A stretch of DNA of 14,978 bases, taken from NCBI GenBank assembly GCA_026396425.1, contig JAPLWU010000066.1, positions 1-14,978 on the forward strand. The letters run 5' to 3'. Position 1 is the stretch's first letter. Every line of letters starts with the position of its first letter. The stretch comes from Microcaldota archaeon (lineage in GTDB: Archaea; Micrarchaeota; Micrarchaeia; Burarchaeales; JAKAKT01). The position numbers were made by a program, and so were the translations under genes. The notes under the pieces were generated by a model. It ran no database searches. It saw only the letters and a program-made list of their open reading frames with translations, and was not told the origin of the DNA. Below are positions 1 through 6,087 of the stretch, piece by piece.

Positions 1-2
1 TG

Positions 3-1016
3 TACGGCAGCGGCAAAACCACTACAGTCGGAAAACTGGGCCACTTCTTCAAGACGCGAGGGCTGAGCGTTGGCGTGGTCTGCTGTGATGTTGACAGGCC
101 CGCGGCTTACGAGCAGCTCGAGCAGATTGCGCAAAAGGCGCAGATTGCCTTCTACGGCGAGAAGGGAAGCAAGGATTCGGCAGAAGTTTTGAGAAATGCC
201 CTCAAACTTGCGAAAGAGGACGTGATTATCGTAGATTCCGCAGGAAGAAGTGCCTTCAACGAGCAGTTGGCCGAAGAGCTTAAGCGAATCGATTCGATAC
301 TTGCGCCAGACGAGCGCTATCTGGTTGTAAGCGCCGACATCGGACAGGTTGCGGGAAAGCACGCAGAGGCCTTCAACTCCTGCGTTCCGGTTAGCGGTGT
401 TATCATCACGAAGTTGGACGGGAGCGCGAAGGGAGGCGGGGCACTCAGCGCTGTTTCCGCCTCGGGTGCGAAAATAACCTTCATCGGAACCGGCGAAAAA
501 CATTCCGATTTCGAGATTTTCGACGCGAAAAAATACGTTGGCAGGCTGCTCGGCTTCCCCGACCTCGAATCGCTCATTGAAAAAGTCAAGGAGGTTTCGG
601 AGCAGGAGAAGCTCAAGCCCGAAATGCTCGAGGAGAAATTCACAATCAAGACTTTCTACGAGCAGCTCCGCGCAGCCAAGAAGATGGGCCCCCTCAAGGA
701 CGTTATGGGCATGCTCGGCATGGTCGACATCCCGAAGGAATTCATGGAGCAGAGCGAGGCCAAGCTCAAAATATACGAGTCGATAATACAATCCATGACT
801 CCCGCGGAAAGGGAGGACGCCCACCTGATCAAGAAGAGCCGAAGCCGCATAGAGAGGATTGCGCGAGGCTCAGGCACCAAGCCGGAAGAAGTCCGCGAGT
901 TCATCTCCCGCTTCGAGCAGATGGAGAAGATGGTGCAGTCCTTCAAGAAGAACAGGGGCTTCCGCAGGCAGATGGAGAAAATTATGAAGGGCGGGCTCAA
1001 AATGCCCGGCCAGTAA
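3..1016 (+). CDS. srp54: Signal recognition particle GTPase SRP54 (5' end outside window)
   Basis: This is the C-terminal 337 residues of the SRP54 GTPase, which with 7S RNA targets signal-sequence proteins to the membrane by GTP-dependent docking with FtsY. The reading frame is open to the left edge, so the N domain and the start codon are missing; full-length archaeal proteins are about 440-450 residues. At the left edge is the P-loop YGSGKTTT, followed by DVDRPAAYEQL, the G3 motif DSAGR (usually DTAGR), SADIGQVAGK, and the G4 region TKLDGSAKGGGA. The methionine-rich M domain follows, with GPLKDVMGMLGM and the SRP-RNA-binding helix region SMTPAERE...SRSRIERIARGSGT. The gene ends with KMPGQ and TAA, directly before a tandem TATA duplication. 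The family assignment is secure. Confidence 0.96.
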   Translation, partial: YGSGKTTTVGKLGHFFKTRGLSVGVVCCDVDRPAAYEQLEQIAQKAQIAFYGEKGSKDSAEVLRNALKLAKEDVIIVDSAGRSAFNEQLAEELKRIDSILAPDERYLVVSADIGQVAGKHAEAFNSCVPVSGVIITKLDGSAKGGGALSAVSASGAKITFIGTGEKHSDFEIFDAKKYVGRLLGFPDLESLIEKVKEVSEQEKLKPEMLEEKFTIKTFYEQLRAAKKMGPLKDVMGMLGMVDIPKEFMEQSEAKLKIYESIIQSMTPAEREDAHLIKKSRSRIERIARGSGTKPEEVREFISRFEQMEKMVQSFKKNRGFRRQMEKIMKGGLKMPGQ

Positions 1017-1017
1017 A

Positions 1018-1049
1018 TATAAATAACCAGTTCTATAAATAACCAGTTC
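1018..1049 (+). promoter_or_regulatory. Tandem duplicated TATA-box element
   Basis: Two perfect copies of TATAAATAACCAGTTC lie head to tail at 1018-1033 and 1034-1049. Each contains an archaeal-type TATA box. The second copy would place transcription start near 1063, just ahead of the ribosome-binding site GGTGGGG (1064-1070) of the gene at 1076. The first copy would place it about 16 nt earlier. The repeat is seen directly; promoter use is inferred. Confidence 0.7.
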
Positions 1050-1075
1050 GCAATAAAACTTTCGGTGGGGTCGGG

Positions 1076-1693
1076 GTGGAAGTCGTTGTTAGTCCTTCTA
1101 ATAGAAGAGTGTCCAGCCATCTTAGAGCGATTTTTCGACGTCCCATGTGCGATGGTGCCTCAAGGGAATTAAAACGCGATGAGCTTGTGCACGCCCTTTC
1201 GAGGGTTTCCGATTGCCTTAGGAGGATAGACGGGAATCTGAGCGGGAGGCGCCTAAAAAAAGAAGTTGGAACTCTTCTTGCAGACCACGTCAAAAGACTC
1301 GAAGGACTCAAAATGCAGAACGTGAAGACCGAGGTGGTACAGCGACTTTCGGCGATGTTGCAACTCAAGGATTACTGCCATCCTTTGGTCTACTCGGTTC
1401 TTTCCGAGAAGCTGAATGACCCGCAGGCGCTTGCCGATTTTCTAAGAAGTGAGAGAACAAACGTCGACCTTTTATGCCGCTCAAAATACACGGGAGAACA
1501 GCTTGCGGTGCTCGGCTCTCTCGTAAGAAGACTGGGGAAGGGTGGTGACCTGCTCCTTACGTACGAGGAGGCCCTCCTAAAGAACGGCGAGCGGATAACG
1601 GCCGCAAGGCACGCGCTCAACCTGTTCGGGTTGTATGGGCGCCTCGTTACGCAAGAACTCCTGCTGGAATCGCTGCAAAAGCGCCAAACGTAA
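1076..1693 (+). CDS. Hypothetical helical protein, tandem family member 1
   Basis: I do not recognise this 205-residue protein. The start is GTG at 1076, chosen because GGTGGGG lies 5 nt upstream and a TATA box lies about 38 nt upstream; an in-frame ATG at 1145 is an alternative. No membrane segment, signal peptide or catalytic motif is visible. The sequence looks alpha-helical and basic at the N-terminus. Residues from about 36 (ELVHALSRV) through LSGRRLKKE, and the tail ITAARHALNLF...ELLLESL, resemble the third gene of this block (LSGWRLKRE and LDAARNVV...ILLDEAM). The middle gene matches only weakly. Together these suggest three tandem paralogues of unknown function. That this is a real gene is supported by its length, RBS, promoter and family resemblance; its function is unknown. 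Confidence 0.7.
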   Translation: MEVVVSPSNRRVSSHLRAIFRRPMCDGASRELKRDELVHALSRVSDCLRRIDGNLSGRRLKKEVGTLLADHVKRLEGLKMQNVKTEVVQRLSAMLQLKDYCHPLVYSVLSEKLNDPQALADFLRSERTNVDLLCRSKYTGEQLAVLGSLVRRLGKGGDLLLTYEEALLKNGERITAARHALNLFGLYGRLVTQELLLESLQKRQT

Positions 1694-1747
1694 TTTATAA
1701 ATAGGTTGAGCTCCATATAATCATACTTATTCTTGAAATCGGAGGTG
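1694..1747 (+). promoter_or_regulatory. Promoter and strong Shine-Dalgarno for gene at 1756
   Basis: TTTATAAATA at 1694-1703 begins immediately after the stop codon of the preceding gene and predicts transcription start near 1725. GGAGGTG at 1741-1747 is a near-perfect Shine-Dalgarno 8 nt before the ATG at 1756. The gene can therefore be transcribed on its own. Confidence 0.7.
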
Positions 1748-1755
1748 GAGAGGAT

Positions 1756-2439
1756 ATGTACAACCTGAGGAATCCAAGCGTTAAAAGACAAGGCGGGCAA
1801 CCCGCTGCAAGTGGAGCGGAAAATTCATTCTCACGAAATTTAAGCGAAGGTCCAGCGTCCAAGTCCAGGGAAGCGCTTTTCAACGCATTGACCGAGGTCA
1901 AGAAGTCGTCTTTCCCAGCAGTGGCAGCCATGCTTGCCAGGCCGTTTTCGTCAAAAGTTCCGGAAGGTATAGTCAACGAAGCCCAAAAGCGGCTCACGGA
2001 TGCGATTGAAGTCGCCAAGAAAAGACCTGGGATTTTTGTTTGCGATGCGGCAAGCGAGAGACTGGGAAACATAATGAGTTCGGAGAAATCGGGGCCCGAT
2101 CTGCAGCTCGCGGCGCTTAAAAAACGAACATACGACGATGTGACTACATTTATAACCAACGTGGCGGCTGCCGCTAACCTCTTTGGTAAGCCCAAATACC
2201 CAAAAGAACTGGGGGCACTCCAGGCTCTTGCCAATGAACTTACGGGCGGTTCATATGCCAAATGGACGCGCGAGGTCAAGGACTTGGGGAGGGAAGTCTC
2301 CTATGCGGACTTCTGTACAATCGCCAAAAATGACGAGGAAAACCTGACTCGCGCGAAAGATTTGCTTTCGGAGTTAAGGAACACGCTGGGCGACGCAGAG
2401 ATTGTCAACATACTCGGCCGGTTCCAGAACTCGAAGTAA
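1756..2439 (+). CDS. Hypothetical helical protein, tandem family member 2
   Basis: I do not recognise this 227-residue protein. The ATG at 1756 is set by a strong GGAGGTG 8 nt upstream. The first 40 or so residues are polar and low in hydrophobicity (many Ser, Asn, Gly, Gln), probably a flexible leader. The rest is predicted helical, with no membrane segment or recognised motif. SREALFNALTEV near residue 37 parallels SRELKRDELVHALSRV of the upstream gene, and the tail LTRAKDLLSEL...EIVNILGRF parallels the tails of its two neighbours. I infer distant paralogy, with lower certainty than for the first and third genes. A T-rich run just after the stop (2441-2457) could act as a terminator or as the promoter of the next gene. 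Confidence 0.7.
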   Translation: MYNLRNPSVKRQGGQPAASGAENSFSRNLSEGPASKSREALFNALTEVKKSSFPAVAAMLARPFSSKVPEGIVNEAQKRLTDAIEVAKKRPGIFVCDAASERLGNIMSSEKSGPDLQLAALKKRTYDDVTTFITNVAAAANLFGKPKYPKELGALQALANELTGGSYAKWTREVKDLGREVSYADFCTIAKNDEENLTRAKDLLSELRNTLGDAEIVNILGRFQNSK

Positions 2440-2482
2440 TTCTTTTTTATTATTTTATCGCAATCCCAAAGGTGGTTGAAAA

Positions 2483-3197
2483 ATGGCGGTTTTCAAGCAA
2501 AGGCCGGTTACATTTGCGTCTGGAGGCGGAGCCTCGGACGGCATAAGAAAAGCGGATCGCGTCATACACTTAACCGCGTCTGGAAGCAGAGTCCAGTTCG
2601 GCATAAGAGAAGCGAATTTCGCCATCCTCAAGCACATGGAAAGGTTGGATTCTACCGTAACCTCAAGACGCGCCGAGGATCTCTCCAAAGTTTTCCCGTA
2701 TCTCCCTCGCCTCAGCGGTTTGAGCGGCTGGCGGCTTAAACGTGAGATAAAAAACTCCCTCGAGAGGGAGCTCAAATCGCAAAAACTGGCGACGATGCGG
2801 AAAATAGCCGATTGAAGGACGTCAACGGCGTCGTTTCAGGGGCGAGAAAGCTCGTTTGGGACAAGCATGACGGGGGGAGGCAGGACTTCGCAGAAGCGGC
2901 CGAAACCCTTTCGGGAGTAATCCGCTCTTTCTTTCCCCAGGCTCAGGGCGGATTTGAACTCAAAAGGAGTTGCTCACCCATATCGCGGCGGAGATTGGCT
3001 TGTCGGAAAGGCAGGAAAGCGCGGTTTCACAAGGGTTTGTTGCTTCATACCTATTTGCGGTTTCTACTGGCGGAGTCTACTCCAGCACAGTTCCGAAAGA
3101 AAAACTTGACGCCGCGAGAAACGTCGTAACCAATGCGTATCCGCAGGTCATAGGAATTCTTCTTGACGAAGCCATGATGAGAGGGGCTCACCAGTAG
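2483..3197 (+). pseudogene. Frameshifted third member of the tandem hypothetical family
   Basis: Three overlapping reading frames continue one protein. Frame A is 2483-2815 (ATG with GGTGG 7 nt upstream). Frame B runs from 2812 to about 2960. Frame C runs from about 2960 to the TAG at 3197. Both joins need a -1 shift: one at the TGA at 2813-2815, the other at the A-run in CTCAAAAGG near 2957-2965. Read through, they give about 238 residues, the size of the upstream genes, with LSGWRLKRE matching LSGRRLKKE and LDAARNVV...LLDEA matching the tail of the first gene. Past each join the original frame becomes Arg/Ser-rich or stops. Alternatives are assembly errors, or two or three coupled small proteins (TTG at 2812 overlaps the TGA). 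The end overlaps pus10 tail to tail by 10 nt. Confidence 0.6.
2516..2635 (+). repeat. 60-nt imperfect tandem duplication inside gene
   Basis: Two adjacent 60-nt units, starting at 2516 and 2576, both begin GCGTCTGGA and carry GGCATAAGA at the same offset. They encode 20-residue repeats with the shared pattern A-S-G...G-I-R-x-A...I (ASGGGASDGIRKAD against ASGSRVQFGIREAN). The period is a multiple of three, so the duplication kept the reading frame. It accounts for much of the N-terminus of the third tandem gene. Confidence 0.75.
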
Positions 3198-4174
3198 TTC
3201 CTCACGAACTCGTCGTCTATTCCTATCACGTCCAGCTCAGTGCAGACTGCGGGCGCGCCCAGAATTTCCGAAACGCTGGGGCTCGTTCTTCCATCGTCGC
3301 CAGAAATCAATTCTTTTATGTAGGTTCCGGCCTCGGCGCGAATTATCAATTCGAATTCATTTTCCGAAATTTTTCTCGCTTCGATTTTTCTTATCCCGCG
3401 CTCCCTAATTTTGTCTGTTCTGCGGTGAAGCACGCGCTTGGGGGTCCTCTGCCTTATTTTCGCGATTTTTTTTATTTTTTCAAATCCGTCCTCGCTTACT
3501 CCCATTTCAACTTTTACTTTCGCACGGTAGCTTTTGTCAAGCCTCGAGTTCTTCACAAATTCCACAAACTCTTTCGGAACAAACCTCAAGCCGATGGCTT
3601 CGACGATTTTGCTCTTCGCAATTTCCTTCTCGCAGGCACGCAAGTCGATTTTCCTTTTTTTCGGCCCAACAATTTCCAGAACGAAAGGCCTTCCATTGCC
3701 GAGCATTCTCGCGTCAATATCCTCGCGGCCGCAGCCGTGCAGTTTGTAGCCGCTCGCGCAGCACGCCTCCCGAAGTGCCTCGCCCATGATTCTCTCAATC
3801 GACTCTCTCTCCTGGCTCTCACCCCTCTTTTTCCACCTCGACTGCGAGAGCTCCCGGGAGTTTTTCAGGTAGTTGCCGTAGACGAAGAGGGGAAGCGGTT
3901 CGGCATCGGCGCGAAAATTCGAGAAATCGTAGCTCAGGCGGACTTCCGCCTTCCAGGGATTGAATTTTTTCCCAGATTTTTTCTCAACAATCCTCGAAAT
4001 TCTTTCGTTCAGGTCGCTCTTCTCGCTCCTCTTCGGCCCTCCAATGCTCCACGTTTCCTCCTCTTCGACTTCCTTCTCCCATGGAATGGAGGTTGAAACC
4101 GAAAAGGAGCCGAATTCGAATCCATTCGCGGCGTCCAGCATCTCCTTTGCTGTTTCCGCAGTTTTGATTTCCAT
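3188..4174 (-). CDS. pus10: tRNA pseudouridine synthase Pus10
   Basis: Pus10 converts U54 and U55 of the archaeal tRNA T-loop to pseudouridine. The catalytic block is clear: GREDIDARMLGNGRPFVLEI at about residues 149-168, which contains the active-site aspartate, and near the C-terminus AGTYIKELISGDDGRTSPS. Residues 95-114 (PLFVYGNYLKNSRELSQSRW) match the end of the THUMP-like domain. At 328 residues it is shorter than typical archaeal Pus10 (about 390), and no N-terminal CxxC zinc-finger pairs are visible, so that module seems absent. The start is ATG at 4174, preceded by a G-rich Shine-Dalgarno (AGGGGGGG) and only 6 nt after the ribK stop, so the two genes are probably co-transcribed. A region of Lys/Glu-rich low complexity (32-66) precedes the THUMP-like part. 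Confidence 0.92.
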   Translation of the reverse strand: MEIKTAETAKEMLDAANGFEFGSFSVSTSIPWEKEVEEEETWSIGGPKRSEKSDLNERISRIVEKKSGKKFNPWKAEVRLSYDFSNFRADAEPLPLFVYGNYLKNSRELSQSRWKKRGESQERESIERIMGEALREACCASGYKLHGCGREDIDARMLGNGRPFVLEIVGPKKRKIDLRACEKEIAKSKIVEAIGLRFVPKEFVEFVKNSRLDKSYRAKVKVEMGVSEDGFEKIKKIAKIRQRTPKRVLHRRTDKIRERGIRKIEARKISENEFELIIRAEAGTYIKELISGDDGRTSPSVSEILGAPAVCTELDVIGIDDEFVRNYW

Positions 4175-4180
4175 CCCCCC

Positions 4181-4828
4181 CTACCCCATCGCTACTTTGA
4201 CTTTGACTTCGTCGCCGTCCTTCAGCTTGAGCTTTCGCCTCAGGTCGTGTTCTGATATTACCTCAATCACGTCGGGCCCGTAGTGGGAGCGCTCAGGCAG
4301 ACTGACGAAGCAGCGGAGGCCGCGCAGGCGCGCCCCGAAGCAGGTTATGGCGCCCAATCTCCTGCCGTCCCTCCTGAACCCGCTTATTTCCGTTCCGCTC
4401 ATCCCCCTCAGCATCGAGCGGTCCTGCCTTTCGGAAAGATGAATATTCAGCGTTCCTGGAAACGGACGAATGCCGAGCTTCTCCTCGAACTGCATGGCGT
4501 ATTCCTTCATTCCGAGATAGTATCTTCCATCCCCGACTCCGGCGGAGACTTTTCCCCGGAATTCTATGCTGTCGCTGCCTTCGAGGCCGCTCTTCAGAAT
4601 CATGCTCACGCGCCCGAGTTCCATCAGGCCCGATTTTGTGAGGCGGATTCCCCTGTCCGAGTGCCCGATGTCGCCGTTCTTCTCGGCCTCCCCAAGCCAC
4701 CGCGAGGCACTCTGCTGTGAGATTCCGAGCGAGCGCGCGAGTTCGCCAGTGGAAATCCTCGCGTTTCCGGAAGCCGCGCCGGAGCGCAGGAGCTCAATCA
4801 GGAGCGCGAGCCGCCTTTCGCCCTTCAT
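4181..4828 (-). CDS. ribK: CTP-dependent riboflavin kinase with N-terminal winged helix
   Basis: This is the archaeal DUF120-type riboflavin kinase, which phosphorylates riboflavin to FMN with CTP as donor. At the chosen start it has 215 residues. Residues 1-75 form a winged-helix DNA-binding domain (ISTGELARSLGISQQSASRWLGEAE, wing GIRLTKSG). The kinase domain follows, with FRGKVSAGVGDGRYYLGM (about 90-107), FEEKLGIRPFPGTLNIHL (about 114-131) and the late motif GPDVIEVISEHDLRRKL. I chose ATG at 4828 over a longer start at 4891: TTTATATT lies at 4858-4851, about 26 nt before that ATG, which suggests a leaderless mRNA, and MKGERR leads straight into the helix-turn-helix. The HTH may make it a bifunctional regulator, as in other archaea, but its operator is not identifiable here. 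Confidence 0.93.
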   Translation of the reverse strand: MKGERRLALLIELLRSGAASGNARISTGELARSLGISQQSASRWLGEAEKNGDIGHSDRGIRLTKSGLMELGRVSMILKSGLEGSDSIEFRGKVSAGVGDGRYYLGMKEYAMQFEEKLGIRPFPGTLNIHLSERQDRSMLRGMSGTEISGFRRDGRRLGAITCFGARLRGLRCFVSLPERSHYGPDVIEVISEHDLRRKLKLKDGDEVKVKVAMG

Positions 4829-4850
4829 GACGGGGTATTCAAATAAAACA

Positions 4851-4858
4851 AATATAAA
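4851..4858 (-). promoter_or_regulatory. TATA box of ribK-pus10 operon
   Basis: Read on the minus strand, TTTATATT is centred about 26 nt upstream of the ATG at 4828. Transcription should therefore start at or next to the start codon (leaderless). Confidence 0.6.
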
Positions 4859-4904
4859 TGCCGCCGCCGCTGGCCCGCTCCGCACCCGCATATCGATACC
4901 TAGC

Positions 4905-4912
4905 TTATTATA
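4905..4912 (+). promoter_or_regulatory. TATA-like box of the box C/D sRNA
   Basis: TTATTATA is centred at 4908.5. The usual archaeal spacing of about 25 nt puts the transcription start at 4933, exactly the first base of the terminal stem of the C/D sRNA. It is divergent from the ribK promoter. Confidence 0.6.
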
Positions 4913-4932
4913 CCCCGTGCGGCATAATCATC

Positions 4933-4990
4933 TGCCGATGAAGATATGAACAACCGCTGATTTGTGATGAGGCTAACAGCGACTGAGGCA
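4933..4990 (+). ncRNA. Box C/D sRNA (2'-O-methylation guide)
   Basis: The order and spacing match an archaeal dual-guide C/D sRNA of about 58 nt. The parts are: stem TGCC (4933-4936); box C ATGAAGA (4938-4944, one mismatch to RUGAUGA); 12-nt guide (4945-4956); box D' CTGA (4957-4960); 3-nt spacer TTT; perfect box C' GTGATGA (4964-4970); 12-nt guide (4971-4982); box D CTGA (4983-4986); closing stem GGCA (4987-4990). Both guides are exactly 12 nt, the standard archaeal length. By the D+5 rule the guides would direct methylation of the U at position 5 of CGGUUGUUCAUA and of UCGCUGUUAGCC. I could not assign an rRNA or tRNA target. The RNA would work with L7Ae, Nop5 and fibrillarin. It ends 2 nt before the end of the opposite-strand HEPN gene. 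Confidence 0.8.
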
Positions 4991-4992
4991 CT

Positions 4993-5418
4993 CTACTTCA
5001 GCTTGCCCTTGACTTTTGCGAGGAATTCCTCGGCCGTTTTAACCGCGAACTCGGCCTCGTAATCGGAAATTACCCCGACTTTCTCGTAAACCACCATGTG
5101 CCTCTTGGCCCTCATCCTGTCGAAAATCCCAACGAGCTTCCCGTATTTCGCCCCGAGCTTTGCATCGGCGTAATCGACTACCGTTTTGTGGTGGCCCTCG
5201 CCCACGGACCTGTAACCGTCGGAGAACATGAGCGCCCTCGCGGCCTGCAGCATCGAGTTGTACGCTATCGAGAACGACCAGTCGGGATTCTTCTGCTCCT
5301 TCGCCGCGGCTATGTCCCTTTCGGCCGCCTTCAGCGACTCCTCGGCCTGTAGCCTATCCGGCTCTGCCCTTTTTATCTTTCCCTCCCTCAACAAATCGCT
5401 TAAATTCATCATCATCAC
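4993..5418 (-). CDS. HEPN domain protein (putative RNase toxin)
   Basis: This is a HEPN-domain protein of about 140 residues, the usual size. The N-terminus NLSDLLREGKIKRAEPDRLQAEESLKAAERDI is typical of HEPN partners of minimal nucleotidyltransferases. R101-x5-H107 in FDRMRAKRHMVVYE fits the RX4-6H catalytic motif of HEPN ribonucleases. The predicted fold is four helices. The start lies in a GTG-ATG-ATG-ATG run at 5418-5407 and the exact initiator is uncertain. The gene overlaps the end of the nucleotidyltransferase gene by 65 nt, which implies translational coupling. In characterised type VII systems, the MNT partner inactivates the HEPN toxin by AMPylation. Toxicity here is inferred from the motif and the pairing. 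Confidence 0.87.
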   Translation of the reverse strand: MMMMNLSDLLREGKIKRAEPDRLQAEESLKAAERDIAAAKEQKNPDWSFSIAYNSMLQAARALMFSDGYRSVGEGHHKTVVDYADAKLGAKYGKLVGIFDRMRAKRHMVVYEKVGVISDYEAEFAVKTAEEFLAKVKGKLK

Positions 5419-5962
5419 CCACGAGCATAACCTTCCTGCTCCCTATAATCTCGCGTATGAACCCGTTTCCAATCTTTCCCAAAAATTCCCCTGGCGGATA
5501 CACAAAGTAGTTTATCTCCCGCGAGATTTTTTTCTGCGCCCTCGAGACTGCCTCCCCCACCTCGCCGATTCCCGCCTTTCCCACGACCATGACGTCGATG
5601 TCGCTCCCGACCCTCTCATCACCCTTCGCAGTCGAGCCGAATATGAACGCGAAATCCACTCCTCCGGCCCTCTTCAGCTCCCTGGCGAGCGCGGCACCAG
5701 CTCCCTCGGTTTTCAGGATTATGGACTTAAGCTCATCGTAAATGGGGCAGGCGCGGTTTACGGCGTAATACCTGCGGTTTCCGTTGTTGCGGGAGACGGC
5801 GATTCCGCCCTTTTCAAGAATCCCGAGCTCCCGCCCCGCGGCGTTGGTTTCCACTTTGGCGAGCCTGGCGATTTCGCGCAGGTAATACTCCCTGGCGGGA
5901 TTCGAGAACAGCAGGGCGAGAATCCTCCTCCTTGCTCCCGACGTTATCAGGCTTCCGAGCAT
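5354..5962 (-). CDS. HTH-fused minimal nucleotidyltransferase (MNT antitoxin-like)
   Basis: This 202-residue protein has two domains. Residues 1-70 are a winged helix (SGARRRILALLF, YYLREIARLAKVETNAAGRELGILEKGGI, wing NRRYYAVN). From about residue 100 comes a pol-beta nucleotidyltransferase domain with the exact GSX10DXD signature: G109-S110, then D121-I-D123 (FGSTAKGDERVGSDIDVMVV). Such proteins neutralise the adjacent HEPN toxin, often by transferring AMP to a tyrosine. The HTH fusion suggests that it also represses its own operon. The start ATG at 5962 lies about 26 nt from a TTTATAAA box, so the transcript is probably leaderless, and the candidate operator overlaps the start. The C-terminal tail DEFKRFVEGG... 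is encoded in the 65-nt overlap with the HEPN gene. Confidence 0.9.
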   Translation of the reverse strand: MLGSLITSGARRRILALLFSNPAREYYLREIARLAKVETNAAGRELGILEKGGIAVSRNNGNRRYYAVNRACPIYDELKSIILKTEGAGAALARELKRAGGVDFAFIFGSTAKGDERVGSDIDVMVVGKAGIGEVGEAVSRAQKKISREINYFVYPPGEFLGKIGNGFIREIIGSRKVMLVGDDDEFKRFVEGGKDKKGRAG

Positions 5963-6001
5963 GAGTAAAATATATACTCAATCGTTTATAAATCTTACTC
6001 A
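5962..6001 (-). promoter_or_regulatory. MNT/HEPN promoter with candidate palindromic operator
   Basis: TTTATAAA (5985-5992) is a symmetrical TATA box positioned for a leaderless start at 5962. An inverted repeat TGAGTA-n7-TACTCA spans 5962-5980, and a further TACTCA lies at 5996-6001, 21 bp (two helical turns) from the first. The half-sites flank the TATA box and cover the start codon, as expected for repression by the HTH domain of the MNT protein. The sites are seen; binding is inferred. Confidence 0.5.
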
Positions 6002-6024
6002 TCTGTTTAGTTCCGCATAGATAA

Positions 6025-6080
6025 GTTTAAATTTTTGAATTTACAAATAACTTAGATGAATATTAGCAATCCCGGAGGGG
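6025..6080 (+). promoter_or_regulatory. TATA-like box and Shine-Dalgarno of AT-rich membrane gene
   Basis: GTTTAAAT at 6025-6032 predicts transcription start near 6054. GGAGGGG at 6074-6080 lies 7 nt before the ATG at 6088. Confidence 0.5.
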
Positions 6081-6087
6081 TATACAA

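Noticed and set aside
656..1120. Minus-strand frame across the srp54 end and the TATA repeat
   Set aside because: It is antisense to conserved SRP54 M-domain sequence and crosses an evident promoter; no recognisable protein.
2476..2739. 87-residue alternative frame over the start of the third tandem gene
   Set aside because: It lacks the family core LSGWRLKRE and the GGTGG-to-ATG spacing favours 2483.
3425..4096. Long plus-strand frame opposite pus10
   Set aside because: It is an antisense shadow; the minus strand encodes a motif-complete pseudouridine synthase.
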